Counted from the first letter of the stretch, positions 34,572 through 45,316 are shown. The stretch: 64,000 bases of DNA from Cryoendolithus antarcticus (GCA_002077065.1 NAJO01000003.1:434001-498000); one strand, 5' to 3'. Numbers and translations: made by a program. The notes: a model not told the origin generated them from the sequence alone.

Positions 34572-35087
34572 TCAGCGCCGACTGTTCCCGATCATCTTGT
34601 ACCTATCATTCTTCTCGGCCACCAGCGAATGGATCTCGTTGGCTAAATCTTTGATCTCCTCCAACGCCTTCTCCATGCTGGCACGATAACGTTCTGGAGA
34701 CTGCCCCCAGCGTTGATAGTCTTCTCTGTGCTTGGCGAGACGGCGCTGCTTCGCCTCGATGCGACAGCAGAGCTTACACTTGTCGGGAAGCCCGATGGTC
34801 TGATAAACCATCTTCATGCCGCATGTTTCACCCATGCGGTATTCCTGTCACATATCAGCGCTCGACGGCACATTAGCGCTTCACGGTGCAGCTGCGCTGA
34901 CCTTTTGACAGTGCTGGCGGAAGTTTGACCACCTTGGAGAGAATGGGTTAGTGCCGTGAAACTGTGAGAGGCATTGGGCATGCGGACTTCCAATCCTTGC
35001 AAACGTAAACGTGCTGATCGTAGAAGCACCTTGAGGAAAGGATTAGTGGGACTGATGGTGAGTAGGATTGGGTGAGCGGGCTCACAT
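34572..35087 (-). CDS. Small Cys-containing fungal protein with intron-split start codon
   Basis: The function is unknown. I recall similar short proteins, with a Cys/His-containing N-terminus (CFYDQHVYVCKDWKWSNFRQ, then HC...ETCG...CKLC), as common in Pezizomycotina, but cannot confirm this here. Coding exons are 35087-35086 (only the bases AT), 35029-34988, 34932-34902 and 34844-34572, giving 115 residues. The AT before a gtgagc donor joins a G after the caag acceptor to make the ATG, directly followed by TGC TTC TAC. No other in-frame ATG exists upstream in that frame before a stop. The C-terminal half is a basic helical or coiled-coil stretch with paired cysteines (CKLCCRIEAKQRRL). Cys and His spacing suggests metal binding, though this is inference. 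A TATA box at 35394-35400 fits a spliced 5' UTR. Confidence 0.7.
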
Positions 35088-35393
35088 GATTGTATGGTGG
35101 ATGACGTGACTCTTTGCGGGCGAGTATGTAAGGGTCGATGCTGGCCACTCATATCAGCCACTTACAGAACCACAGGGAAGATATCCGTTGAATCGGCGCT
35201 GCGAGGGGCGAGACCACTCATCATGGCCCACCGGCCAAGCTCAAGGCTCGCCTGAGGAGATAGAGCGTATGTATGACTTACACTAGTGATGATGATGACG
35301 ATCGGTAGATGAGGAGCGTTGAAAATGGCTGGCTATGAAAGGACGATGAAGATGAGGAAGAGGAAGAGCATCTACCGTCGACGTCGACAGGCC

Positions 35394-35400
35394 TTTTATA
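35394..35400 (-). promoter_or_regulatory. TATA box
   Basis: TATAAAA followed by GGC on the minus strand is a canonical-looking TATA box. It lies about 310 bases upstream of the split ATG at 35087, which fits a 5' UTR interrupted by introns. Confidence 0.4.
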
Positions 35401-36921
35401 CTTTCCCTTCCACGCTCCGCGATCATGCCAGCGCACACACTGTCTGGCCGACGGCGAGCATTGTCCCACTCAAGGCTCCACATGGTGCACCATCGCTTGC
35501 CATCACCCGATGCTTCGCTTGCACTTGGCCAGCGAAATGCTTCGGGGAGGGCGGATCACCCCGTATGAAGCTAGAGGACATTCACCGGCAGATTACAATG
35601 GCACCTACGGGGCATCCGTCGAGTCTAGCCCGCGTCTCGATAGTGCGCTCTGCGAGATCGCCATGGTCGTGGCTGCTTCTCCGCCTATGAAGGTGGCCGG
35701 GAGGTGTTGCCTTCGACTGTGCTTATCCCTCGGTACGGCCACACTGACTGGGATTACGCTCAACGTGAGTTTGTTGGTGCTCGGCTGGTTGAAGTGTGTT
35801 TGAAGGGCAAGTGAGGTGTAGTATGGGTCACGTGCGTTCCAATGACTGTGCACGAGTCAAGCCTCGGCCCTCAAGGTCATTGGCCCTTGTGTACAGTATT
35901 CTGCTACATCTGCGAGCCGTTAGTGAAGTCCCGTGACATTGCCTTTGGTAGCGACGCTGACGGGCCATGCCGCCGGCTTGTCAAGCCTGAGGCCAACATG
36001 ATGTGGCTTTGGCGAACAGCATCGTGACATGTCTTGGCACTGGTCCACGCCAGCCTCTTGCTGCAGACGCGCAATGACTGTAGTTAGACTCCCAAGATCT
36101 CCAGCACGAGCCCAAGTGAGCAATACCCGTTTGCCCTTGCTGTGCCTCGATAGCGTGGCCAGTTGCGATGCCCGCTGATGCAGAGACTTCAGAGCGTGCA
36201 TGAAGGTGCTTTGGACCTACCCCTGCGAACACCCATGCCTTCACAAGCGCGAGCAGGTCTAACGACGCGACTTGCCATTGACGGCCGCCGGCTGTCGCGG
36301 ACGGCTCGTGATGAGGCCACGCTCGGCGTGAGCAGCTCCCCTCGTTAGTATGCCCAGTGAGTGCCCATGCATGCGGACGAGTGGGATCGCCCGCTTGCTG
36401 ACACTCATGTGATTGTATTCCGTCCAAGGCTACTGCAGCGAGCCGTCAACAGCGCGACATGCTTCTTGCTTGATTCGCCCGAGCTGCGAACAATAGAGTG
36501 GTGACTGGGATCCAGGCCGGTGAAACGGTAGGAGCGGATGCTGAGCCAGCCTCTTTGGGGAAGGACCTTCCTGAGATCGGTGGCATGAGTGCGCTAGATT
36601 CGACCAGACCTTCTCCGCTCTGTGACGTGGCATTCAGAGTGTGGTGGATCAGCAAAAGGCTATCTGCAAATGCGTCCGAGCAGGTCAGCAAGAAATTCCG
36701 TGATACCGAGCGCCATGCTGATACGTGCCACTGAACGACCGAACCCCCTTCTTCTACATTTTCTTCACCGGTCTGCGATCGCAATGACCTGATTCGAGCG
36801 CTACACTGTACCTATGTTACACTTTTTCGAATGGAAACGCCTGTCTCACCGACTCGAAGAGCAGTGAAAGCTGTATCTGAGTGACAGCAGGGTAACAGAG
36901 CCCGGCTCTGCAGCATAGCGG

Positions 36922-36964
36922 TCCAATGAGACCAAGACGCTCGATCCAATGAAACCAAGACGCT
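36922..36964 (+). repeat. Short direct repeat
   Basis: Two copies of TCCAATGARACCAAGACGCT differ at one base and are spaced 23 bases start to start. This looks like a small tandem duplication in non-coding DNA. Confidence 0.6.
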
Positions 36965-38220
36965 GCTTTGACAGTTGCAACGATACTGCTGTCCCTCTCG
37001 ATGGACCCACGCAACCCTCAAGGGCACGCATAGGACGACTCAGAGCCAGTCGATATATTACAACGCATGATCGCCTCGGGAGGAGGCTGGAAGACCGTGC
37101 ACCACCAATCGCGCGCATGCTGGTGCAAGACTTGCCACGGGCTGCACTCCGTACCTGTGAGCTCTAGCGGTAAACAGAACTAGCCGACATACCGAGCTGT
37201 AGACTCTGGGCACAGTATAGTGGTCAAGGATTAACGAAAACGAGCTGTACAAGCGCCGTAGCAAAGTACCTTCGAACAAGCAGCGTAGTCGAATTTGCCA
37301 GCTGACGTCGGTATCGAGCTTGGCACTACAACAGCAGAGCTCCGTCATGTGAATGAAAGCAAACGCTGGGCCGGAAAGGCCCACTGCGGGCAGTCGACGA
37401 CCTGCATGAAGTGCTGGTCGCCTGAGGCGAAGGCGGCTAGAGCGGGATCGTGCGACCGACCTGTCCACCATTGGTGCGCCGGCGCTTCTACGAAAGCGTA
37501 GGCCAATGAGAATGGGCATCGACCGGCGGCAGACGTACAGATGGGTACCTGCAGCTCCACGTGCGGAGCACAGCAGAGCGATAAACATCGAGTAGGCGTA
37601 GCAATTCCATTTGGGACACTTGGAAATCTCGTGATGATGGAGAAATTTGCCCGTCCGTTCATGTTGCAATCTAGAAGCGCGCTGTCCTTGGGAACTTCTT
37701 GAAAGTGGAACCGTTGGCAACGTGTTGGCCAGAGATCCCCTCGCCCAGGCGAGTAGAGCCTGGTAGGATCCTACGGATTCGTCATTGCTGAAGGACTGAC
37801 TATGGATCAAAGCTAGCCATTAGCTAATCTATCGTTCATGCAGAGCACGGCCTCGTGAGCTACCCGGTAGCTGGTGCTGCAGAAGGCCAGGAGTAGGACA
37901 GGTCAAGTTGGCTCCTTACGCGACAGCATCGATTCCAGTCCAGGCTGGCGGCTCTGAAAGTTGTGATTATAGGCTCCAAGGCGCGTAATGTGATCTCTCC
38001 CTGTCTGTCGGTTTCAGGGGTGTTCCCACAGTGTTTGATGTCCCACATGCACGCAGCACGTGCCAATGTTCGCTCCTGCCTCAGTAGCCGCGCGCGCTTG
38101 TTTGAAGCTCAGACGTCATCCTGTCGCCAAACAAGTCCAGATGCTGCTGCACATCACTCCATCTCACCTCATCGCCGCATGTAATCACCTCGCTCGCGTA
38201 CTCGAACGGAAAGTCTAAAG

Positions 38221-38965
38221 ATGACGGCCCTCAGCCTTGGCAGTCTACCAAACGAGCTCATACTACAGATTCTGTATTATTTGGATATCCCCGAGCTCCT
38301 CGCGTTGTCTCGGGTTGGTAGCACCGAGGGTTATACATCTGAAGATACCTGCTGATGGAATGTGAGTACAGACGTCACGTTCTCTGCGTTTCCTTGCCTT
38401 CGATCCCCATCTTCATGTTCTTCGTCTGAAGTACTCACTCAGCTCTCTGGCTCATCTCCTTCCCCTACGTCCATCTTTGCAGACTCTCCAGCCCCCTACG
38501 TCGAACATCTATCTCTCACGTACACGTCTCGCGGCGCGCCGGCTGCATTGGGCACTGGTCTGCATCCGTCTCAGTCGCTCGTTGCAACGCCGACCGAAGC
38601 TCTCTACCCTCGTAGCTGCCAACATCCTACCCAAGGAGTGCTGCCGCGTAGATCGCAGATCGGGCGACTTCGTCTGGGGAGGTGGCGGGCTTGTAGAGAG
38701 AAAGCGTCAGCTCGAGAGGGAGAGGTTGAAGGAAGGGTTGAGGGTGTGGCTGGAGAGGAAGGCGAGGGAGATCAGAGCGAGAAGAAAAGACAGTAATGCT
38801 GGTGTGGGGGTGCTGGTCTGGAAGTTCAGCAGGAAGATGAAGGTGAGCGGTCCAAGTGAGAGGAGGGAGACTGCGGAGTGGGAGCGAAGGCCGAAGAGGG
38901 AGAAGGTAGGTGGGTTGAAGCGGTTTTGGGAAGGATTGGGAAGCACCGGGCTGGCCAGCGGTTGA
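38221..38965 (+). CDS. F-box protein
   Basis: This is predicted to be a substrate-recruiting subunit of an SCF ubiquitin ligase. The N-terminus is a clear F-box (SLPNELILQILYYLDIPELL). Exons are 38221-38313 and 38372-38965 (donor gttggt, acceptor tacag), giving 228 residues. Splicing restores LLALSR|TSRSLRFLAFDPHLH, the usual second half of the F-box. A repeated module follows, in which LLPLRPSLQTLQPPTSNIYL is echoed by SLQRRPKLSTLVAANILP, as in a recurrent Pezizomycotina F-box group. The C-terminal half is very basic and probably helical (ERKRQLERERLKEGLRVWLE). No WD40 or LRR substrate domain is present, so the target is unknown. Confidence 0.8.
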
Positions 38966-39346
38966 CATACAATATGTGATACCCGTACTGTAGTTTCATA
39001 TTCTCTGAGCATTGCTATGTGGCAGCTTGTTTGTCTACACACGGTACTCCGGCTCGCACTTGCCAACACGCGGCAGAACCGATCAGGCAACAATCAACCT
39101 TGTCTCGACTTCAGCTGCCAATACTGACATTGACAGCTTGCGAGTAAGGTACGCACATCGATTGCTCCCTGCTTGTACTGATGCTATATCTGCGGTATAC
39201 AGAGTGCGTTTGCGCCAAAACACTGCTGCGTCTAACATCTGTATGTGAACCCTTGGTCAGACGCACACAATGAGCAAACCTTCCCGGCTCGCAGCTCGCC
39301 ACCGTCCATCATTCCTCATAACTTCGTCAATCGCTCAACATCACTT
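38966..39346. other. Intergenic, convergent 3' ends
   Basis: This is a short gap between the F-box and NMNAT genes. No feature was seen. Confidence 0.5.
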
Positions 39347-40269
39347 CTATTCCGCGTTGGCACTGCTGCCAGCTGCGGAAGCAGACGCAGAAGCCACACC
39401 CTTGCTCTCACCGGGCTTATTACGCTCCTTGCCCTTGCCGTCGCTGCTTGTGCTTGCGACGCCATCTTCGTCATACAGGTTGTGATCTTCGATATAGTCC
39501 ACAACCGGCTCAGGCACCAGATAGCGGATTGACATGTCGCGGCGACGGAACAATCGGATTTTAGTGGACGAGATGTCGTTCTGGACCAGCTGTTGGATGA
39601 CCCAGATCTTCTCCTTCCACTCCTGTAGTGCTGAAAGCGCTTCGTCAATGTCTGTGCCGGATCGCTGTAGATGTGTCAGTCAATTCTTTTGTCGTTAGTA
39701 CTAGCAGTATGTCTCACCTCTACGATGAATGCACCGTAGGTCTTCAGGATGTAATCAATATCCTTCGGCGCCCATACCCCTGGTGTGCTCATGGTCTGGA
39801 TCAAATCTGCCCCGGCCAACAGCGCAATGTGACACTTCTTCCTGCCTACTGGTGTCGCGACTCCATCCAGTACTCCATTGATCTCATGATCGAAATGATC
39901 CAGCACCTTTGCCGTCTCAAGATACTCACTATGCAAGGCCTCCCAAGGATCCACTGCGATCCAGCTGCTCTGAGCTACAGCCAGTGAACACATGTTGATT
40001 CTGTGCTCTGCCTTCACTAGGCCGGTCTTCTTGTATGCATCGCCCACACACGAGAGGTAGGCTCCAACCACCTCGAACTCGGTATTGAAGCGCGCGTAAT
40101 CAGCGGCCATTTCGAACATGCGCAGGTGGAGAAATGTGAGTGGCGAGAAGGAGCCGCAGGCTATGAGAACGAGGGGTGTTCGGTTTGGGTCCTCGATCCG
40201 GCGGCGCAGCCTGCTGTGTGGGAATTCATATTCAGACATTGTCATGTCTCCGCGCACGTCGTCTGTCAT
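39347..40269 (-). CDS. nma1: Nicotinamide-nucleotide adenylyltransferase (NMNAT)
   Basis: This enzyme makes NAD+ from NMN and ATP (and deamido-NAD from NaMN), the shared last adenylation step of NAD synthesis; fungal forms are nuclear or cytosolic. Exons are 40269-39718 and 39664-39347, giving 289 residues. The nucleotidyltransferase motif GSFSPLTFLHLRMFEMA is near residue 35, and the C-terminal ISSTKIR motif lies in exon 2 followed by RDMSIRYLVPEPV. The frame is open upstream to 40575, which would add 102 residues. I start at 40269 because the next residues match the family start (EYEFPHSRLRRR) and a TATA-like element lies about 100 bases upstream. The C-terminal 40 residues are a disordered Ser/Ala/Gly tail. 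Confidence 0.92.
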
Positions 40270-41148
40270 GCCTGCGGGACGGCGGCGATATTGGGGAGGT
40301 AGGTCCAGAGGCAGTAGCTTTCGAAGTATCGGACGAGTGGAGTATGCCGGAAGGCGAGAGCTGAGTCGGATATATAAGGGTTGGGTAGCAAACAAAGGTG
40401 TGAGTCGAAGGTGATGGGTGGGCACGTGAGGCCGTTTTAAGTGCGAGGCTGAGGCCCAGACTGATCGGGAAGACAGTGTTGCGGGTTTAACAAGCGTGCA
40501 CGGAGTGTTGAAGGTGTGTGACTGATATGTGAGTAATGCGAAGTTGTGGGAGCGAAGGTCGGTAGTCCAATGCATGTGCCGGTGGGCCGTTACTCACCAA
40601 TCTGACCATGATGCTAGAGTAAAGTTCGAGGTGGGGGTTGCCTGGGGGCGGACAAAGGGGGTGTTCTATAATACCAATGGCTACCTCACCGCCGCTCTCG
40701 CTGAACTCTATGCATCGACGTCAATTGCGGATACCACATTTGTATCCAGTTTGAAAGCGAGCATCAAGATCATTTGGGTTTCTTCGCCGCATGGCAAGCT
40801 CTACCGTTACACCGGAGAGATTGCCATCTTCAGATCATGGTAATGCAGGCACGAACGCCGCGTCGTCATGGCCAATCATGGCGATACGGCCTGCATGGAT
40901 GAGGTAGCTGGCGAGTTTCACAGCGATTCAGAACGTCTTCTTGCACGCTCTCGTCTGGCCTCAGGACAGCTGATCACCCTCCCGTGAAGTCCTTCAACGA
41001 CCGGAGATTGATCTCTGCCGGACCATCTCACACCATCCAGACACTCGATCTGTTGTGAGTTTGAGGCCCTTTCGTTCGCAGCCGCGCCGGAGCTCACAGC
41101 ACCACAGGCGTCTTTCAAAAAAGGCACGATTGCCCAAGGCCATTCAAG
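40270..41148. other. Divergent promoter region (NMNAT / mitochondrial protein)
   Basis: This separates two divergent genes and contains a TATA-like run at 40371-40377. No additional gene was seen. Confidence 0.45.
40371..40377 (-). promoter_or_regulatory. TATA-like element upstream of NMNAT
   Basis: TATATAA on the plus strand reads TTATATA on the gene strand. It lies about 100 bases upstream of the chosen NMNAT start and inside the alternative, longer frame. Confidence 0.35.
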
Positions 41149-41484
41149 ATGAGGGCATATAGTCGCATTAGCCACCGGGCACAGCCTAACCTTTCCCGAG
41201 CTCTTATTGCTCCCATGCGAAGGTTTACCCAAGCTCCAGCGCTGCGACTCAAAGAGGATGCCAATCGAAGCCCGGAGGAACTCGATCGAATCAAGCACGA
41301 GCAGATCGAGAAGCAGAAGCAGGGCAAGGGTGAATGGCATGAGGAGCTAGCCTCGAGCTCCGAATCCAACACAGCCGCCGATAAGGAGAAAGTTCACGAC
41401 CACGATGAACATATCGAGGATTTGCAGAAGGAGACGGCAGAACAGCAGGAGAAGGATCATCCGCACGGAAAGTCTGATCACTGA
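41149..41484 (+). CDS. Small mitochondrial-type protein, conserved in fungi
   Basis: A 111-residue intronless frame. The N-terminus (MRAYSRISHRAQPNLSRALI, then MRRFTQAPALRL) is basic, amphipathic and free of acidic residues, as in a mitochondrial presequence. The mature part is short, charged and helical, with the blocks GKGEWHEELASSSES and DKEKVHDHDEHIEDLQKETA. I recall closely similar proteins in many ascomycetes, some carrying an automatic carrier-protein name that the sequence does not justify: there are no membrane spans or carrier motifs. The charged helix recalls small mitochondrial regulators such as ATPase inhibitors, but the IF1 core was not recognised. The role is unknown. Confidence 0.75.
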   Translation: MRAYSRISHRAQPNLSRALIAPMRRFTQAPALRLKEDANRSPEELDRIKHEQIEKQKQGKGEWHEELASSSESNTAADKEKVHDHDEHIEDLQKETAEQQEKDHPHGKSDH

Positions 41485-42261
41485 GTCGATCATCACCGTA
41501 ACTTGCGTAATTTGAACGATGTACAGGATCCAAGCATTTGTCAGTATCGCTGCCATCGCTCGTTCGATCGTGGTGATTTGCATGCCTATTCCTTGTGTAC
41601 TCACGACTTCTCGCGACGACTTCTTTTGCCAGCATTGCCAGGATCATGCCACTGAAGGTCATTAGCGTTGATATCAATCTGGTGGAGAAAACCAGCTAAC
41701 GCAGGAACTCTTACAAGCTGCGCTAGGTTCGCCGGGAGCGGAGATCGACCCAGCTGATCTGGAGCGCTTGGACGCACCCGGGCATACATCACTACTCTAC
41801 TAGATATTTTGCTTCGCCCGCAAAACATGGACATTGTGGACCGAGTAACCTTCCCTAAGTCTCGGTTGGCAAATCCCTAATATCTCGAGGGTCTGGAGTT
41901 CTTGCAGGTGCATTCCGTAGCAGCATCGACGACTTCCGCGACGGGGTTGATTGTAGGCTGTAAACAAAATCTCCCGTAACGGAGGCGTCCTCAACCTCAA
42001 TGCCAATCCGCTGCAGCCGAAATCGACAATCGTTGTTCGAGGACGGATACCTCTACGTGAGGATGGCGAGGTAGGTGATTGACTTCCACTCTTAGAACAT
42101 GCTGCCGCTTCCTTTCTCTATCATCACATCGTAACAGACTCACTCTGGAGTCAAGTCACGAATACCACTTCACCGTTTACCGCCCTCCTGCCTACCGATC
42201 CTGAGAGAAGCTGCCTCACCAATCTTCCGCCTCATCTCGGTTGCGCTGCGGTTTTCTCGGC
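41485..42261. other. Intergenic
   Basis: This holds the 3' UTR of the small mitochondrial protein gene and the promoter of the RING-type gene. No feature was recognised. Confidence 0.5.
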
Positions 42262-43458
42262 ATGTCGATTATGAAATTGTCGCAAGATATGGCAACCTGC
42301 GATGCACTACCCCGTCGCTACAAGTTCCTTAGCGATACACCGATGACCCGCGTCGCCAAGCTGCCACCGATATGCAAGTCAACCCTGGATTGCGCTATCT
42401 GCACAGAGCTACTCACTGACGAACGTGAGCCTGTGGTGCTCCATAAGACTCACGTCTTCTGCAAAGACTGCATCATCACCTGGCTTAGCGAGCACAACAG
42501 TTGCCCATCGTGCAGACGTCAAGTCTATTCCTACCTCTCATATCACAATCAGAAGCTATGGCCTCGCATCGATGCTATCATGAGCGTCAACGTTCAGAAC
42601 CCCATTGAGAGTATAATTCTCGACGAGCGCGAGATCCTGTCGATCTTCGGAGACTTCATGGGACAACTATCAAGATTGGAGATCATGACAGCAGATCCGC
42701 AGATCGAGCTCGCGAGAGCAGAAGATTTCGAAGTTGAGCGTGAGTGGCTAGTGACTACTGGCAATTCCCTACACCAATGGCGTGAAGACATGTACTTCCA
42801 GGCGCCACAGCATGTGAGGTGGACGGCCTACGACTTTCCTAGTGCCTTACAACGCATGGTCCTTTACGATAGTACCACGCAGATTGTCAAGGTCAGCGTG
42901 GGTCGCAGTATCGAAGCGCTGCACTACCACATCGATGTGGAAAGCCAACGACGGCCCAATAGTTGTGGCAATGAGCCCCTGACACATATAATGATGCATC
43001 CCTTGTTCAAGCCCGTGAGGAGCGCGCTCGAGTCCGCCATCGAACAAGCTTCTGGTGGAGAGGGTACAGCCCGGGGTTATAAGGTGTGGCTACTAGAGGC
43101 TGTCTGGTATCGCACACCAATCTTGGCGCAAAGGGTCGTGGAAGGACATCCGGATGCGCTTGCAATGCAGCGCTGCATGACGACACTGGTGACTACAGTC
43201 ATCGAGGCTGAAATAAGACATGCGCGCATCATGGCGCAGATTGAGGGACCTAATGGTTTGATAAATCGGCGGTACAAGGGTGTGCCTACTGACGACTTTG
43301 AGAGTGATGTGGTAATTGAGGAAGAGAGTGATGAAGAGGCCGAAATTGGGGACGAGAGCGACTTTGACTCGGAAAGCGATATCACTGAGGCTGCAGTCGA
43401 GGAACTCGCTGAGCTCGCGGTCTCTCCAGGTGACGTGACGGCTATGGTCGCTGCGTAA
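42262..43458 (+). CDS. RING-type zinc-finger protein, probable E3 ligase-like
   Basis: An intronless frame of 398 residues from the first ATG. An N-terminal RING-like finger runs from Cys44 to Cys84: CAIC, then H64VFC67xxC70, then C81PSC84. The third zinc ligand, normally Cys just before the HxFC, is missing: the residues are LHKTH, so His61 may stand in or the site may be weakened. Trp74 of the E2-binding surface (ITWL) is present. The remaining 300 or so residues are not recognised; they look globular and end in a long acidic stretch (about 355-380: EEESDEEAEIGDESD). Similar lineage-specific RING proteins are numerous in Capnodiales-type genomes. The start at 42271 is an alternative. Substrate and pathway are unknown. 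Confidence 0.75.
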   Translation: MSIMKLSQDMATCDALPRRYKFLSDTPMTRVAKLPPICKSTLDCAICTELLTDEREPVVLHKTHVFCKDCIITWLSEHNSCPSCRRQVYSYLSYHNQKLWPRIDAIMSVNVQNPIESIILDEREILSIFGDFMGQLSRLEIMTADPQIELARAEDFEVEREWLVTTGNSLHQWREDMYFQAPQHVRWTAYDFPSALQRMVLYDSTTQIVKVSVGRSIEALHYHIDVESQRRPNSCGNEPLTHIMMHPLFKPVRSALESAIEQASGGEGTARGYKVWLLEAVWYRTPILAQRVVEGHPDALAMQRCMTTLVTTVIEAEIRHARIMAQIEGPNGLINRRYKGVPTDDFESDVVIEEESDEEAEIGDESDFDSESDITEAAVEELAELAVSPGDVTAMVAA

Positions 43459-44134
43459 CTGCATGCAAGTAGCTACACCTAGATTTTGCCATTGTCTCCA
43501 TTACACGCACCAGATAGAGCATTACTTTGCTGAACGCGAGTGTTCGACCAGACTCTACACGTCGCACCTCTCATACCGTCGGACGTGCCACTGTGTCTGT
43601 TCACCTCCATACCACCGGGCTGATCGTACCGAAACGTAGCCGGGCGCACGTATCCTTCGACTTCACCGCAGTGAAGTCGTGTGGGTCGTCGTGTCCAAGG
43701 AGAGAGTAGTTCTCAGTGACTTTTGAAGCTCATAATCATGACGTTCAAAGCCAACAGACTGCTCGGCTCAGTCTGTCGTGGCGCGATATACCACCCGATA
43801 TACCACCCCAAGGGAGTCGACGGCTCCAAGAACGTTGGAATGGGCACACTGCCGAGGCGAAATGACATGCAGTCATGCATAACATCATCTCGTCCCAATG
43901 TGGTGTCAAGTCCGCTCTCCAGGTCGTACATGACTTCTGCCTAGACTCACACCTGCTGATCACAGGGTGACATGGATCAACATTGGCGCGGATGTGGGTC
44001 TGCTGTATCTTCCTGGACCAGTATACCCTGGGCATTCAAGCCATGGACAAGCGCAGATATGTCTCCTACACCCCAAAGCAAGCTTGCTCCTGCTCATGGC
44101 AGGCGGTTCGTGACTTATCAATTTGTACTCGCGA
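43459..44134. other. Intergenic, convergent 3' ends
   Basis: This lies between the RING-type and E1-beta genes. A small tandem duplication (GATATACCACCC twice) lies near 43787-43810. Nothing else was recognised. Confidence 0.5.
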
Positions 44135-45316
44135 TCAGTAGCTCAGCGCTGTCTTGATAGCATCGTACACTCTTACAACGTCCGGGATGTTAAACTTCTC
44201 GTACGCTAGCCCAGCATGCGTACTCCAGCCAGCGACTCTTTGCACCGGCGCCTCAAGTCGCAAGAAGCAGCCCTCCTGCACCGTGGCCGCGACCTCTGCA
44301 CCCACACCAGCATTCACCATGCTCTCGTGCACTACAATGCACTTACCCGTCTTGTTGACGGACTCCATGATAGTCTGCCGATCCCAAGGATACACAGTAC
44401 GCAGGTCGATCAGCTCAACGGAGCACCCAAAATCCCGTTCTGCCGCAGCAATGGCAGACGAGCACGTGTACAGTGGCGTGCCATAGGAGACAATCGTCAC
44501 GTCCTTCCCCTCTCTTAACATCTCTGCCTTGCTCAGCGGTAATACGTAAGCCTCCTGCGGCACGTACTCGACAGCTGCCCGATACAAGATCTTCGGTTCC
44601 AGGAACACGACCGGATCGTTGCACGCAATAGCGCCTAATAGCAAACCCTTGGCCTGACTCGGAGATCGCGGAATGACCACTCGAACGCCAGGAATATGTG
44701 TGAAAAGCGACTCTGGACTCTGCGAGTGATACAACGCCCCATGCCCCACCCCTCCACTCGGCATCCGCACAACCAACCCACCACACCCCATCGTCTCAGC
44801 ATTAGTACCAGCACGATACCGCAACTTCGCAGCCTCATTGACGATCTGATCGAAGGCCGGATAAACGTAATCAGCAAACTGCACTTCCGCGATAGGCTTC
44901 ATGCCCTCCATGGCAGCTCCCACAGCGAAGCCCACAATCCCTTGCTCAGTCAAGGGCGTGTTGAAGACTCGTGTGTCGCCGAATTCTTCCGCGAGCTTCA
45001 TGGAGCAGCGAAAAACGCCGCCAAAGGCTACATCCTCGCCGAAGAGCAGGGTGCGTTGATCTGTGCGGAGGGCGTGGCCGAGGGCTGAGTTGATGGACTG
45101 GAAGAGATTTTGGCGTGAGGCTGTGCCATTGCGAGCTTCGGCGCTGAGTTCAGGGTTGGACAGAGCGTCCTTCGAAGTGTGAGCGAGGATTGGGGTTGTG
45201 CTGAAATCTGTGGGGAGATTGAGACGGGCTCCTGGAGGATGAGAGGCGTAGGTCCGGAAGGCTGGTTTCGTAAGCGAAGTGCTGGCCAGACGGGGTAGGA
45301 CACGCGCGCGGATCAT
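44135..45316 (-). CDS. Branched-chain 2-oxoacid dehydrogenase E1 subunit beta, mitochondrial
   Basis: This is the beta chain of the thiamine-diphosphate-dependent E1 of the mitochondrial complex that oxidatively decarboxylates the keto acids of Leu, Ile and Val. The frame is intronless and 393 residues long, a normal family length. The N-terminus (MIRARVLPRLASTSLTKPAF) is a good presequence. Conserved blocks include SALGHALRTD, LLFGEDVAFGGVFRC, FNTPLTEQGIVGFAVG, VQFADYVYPAFDQIVNEAAK and GHGALYHSQSPES. The GGVFRCS region and overall pattern fit the branched-chain enzyme better than pyruvate dehydrogenase beta. No defects were seen. Confidence 0.93.
   Translation of the reverse strand: MIRARVLPRLASTSLTKPAFRTYASHPPGARLNLPTDFSTTPILAHTSKDALSNPELSAEARNGTASRQNLFQSINSALGHALRTDQRTLLFGEDVAFGGVFRCSMKLAEEFGDTRVFNTPLTEQGIVGFAVGAAMEGMKPIAEVQFADYVYPAFDQIVNEAAKLRYRAGTNAETMGCGGLVVRMPSGGVGHGALYHSQSPESLFTHIPGVRVVIPRSPSQAKGLLLGAIACNDPVVFLEPKILYRAAVEYVPQEAYVLPLSKAEMLREGKDVTIVSYGTPLYTCSSAIAAAERDFGCSVELIDLRTVYPWDRQTIMESVNKTGKCIVVHESMVNAGVGAEVAATVQEGCFLRLEAPVQRVAGWSTHAGLAYEKFNIPDVVRVYDAIKTALSY

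Larger units (their letters stand above)
35088..38220. other. 3.1 kb gene-poor interval
   Basis: The lowest part (35088 to about 35400) probably holds the 5' UTR of the small Cys-protein gene, with possible UTR introns: good gtaagt donors occur on the minus strand near 35162 and 35282. The rest has no supportable gene. A 250-codon minus-strand frame (37058-37810) has no domain and looks like chance. A 20-base imperfect direct repeat lies at 36922-36964, and TGATGATGATG simple sequence lies near 35287. Confidence 0.45.

Noticed and set aside
37058..37810. A 250-codon open frame on the minus strand
   Set aside because: No start context, domain or family resemblance. Frames of this size arise by chance in GC-balanced DNA, and it overlaps other frames of similar quality.
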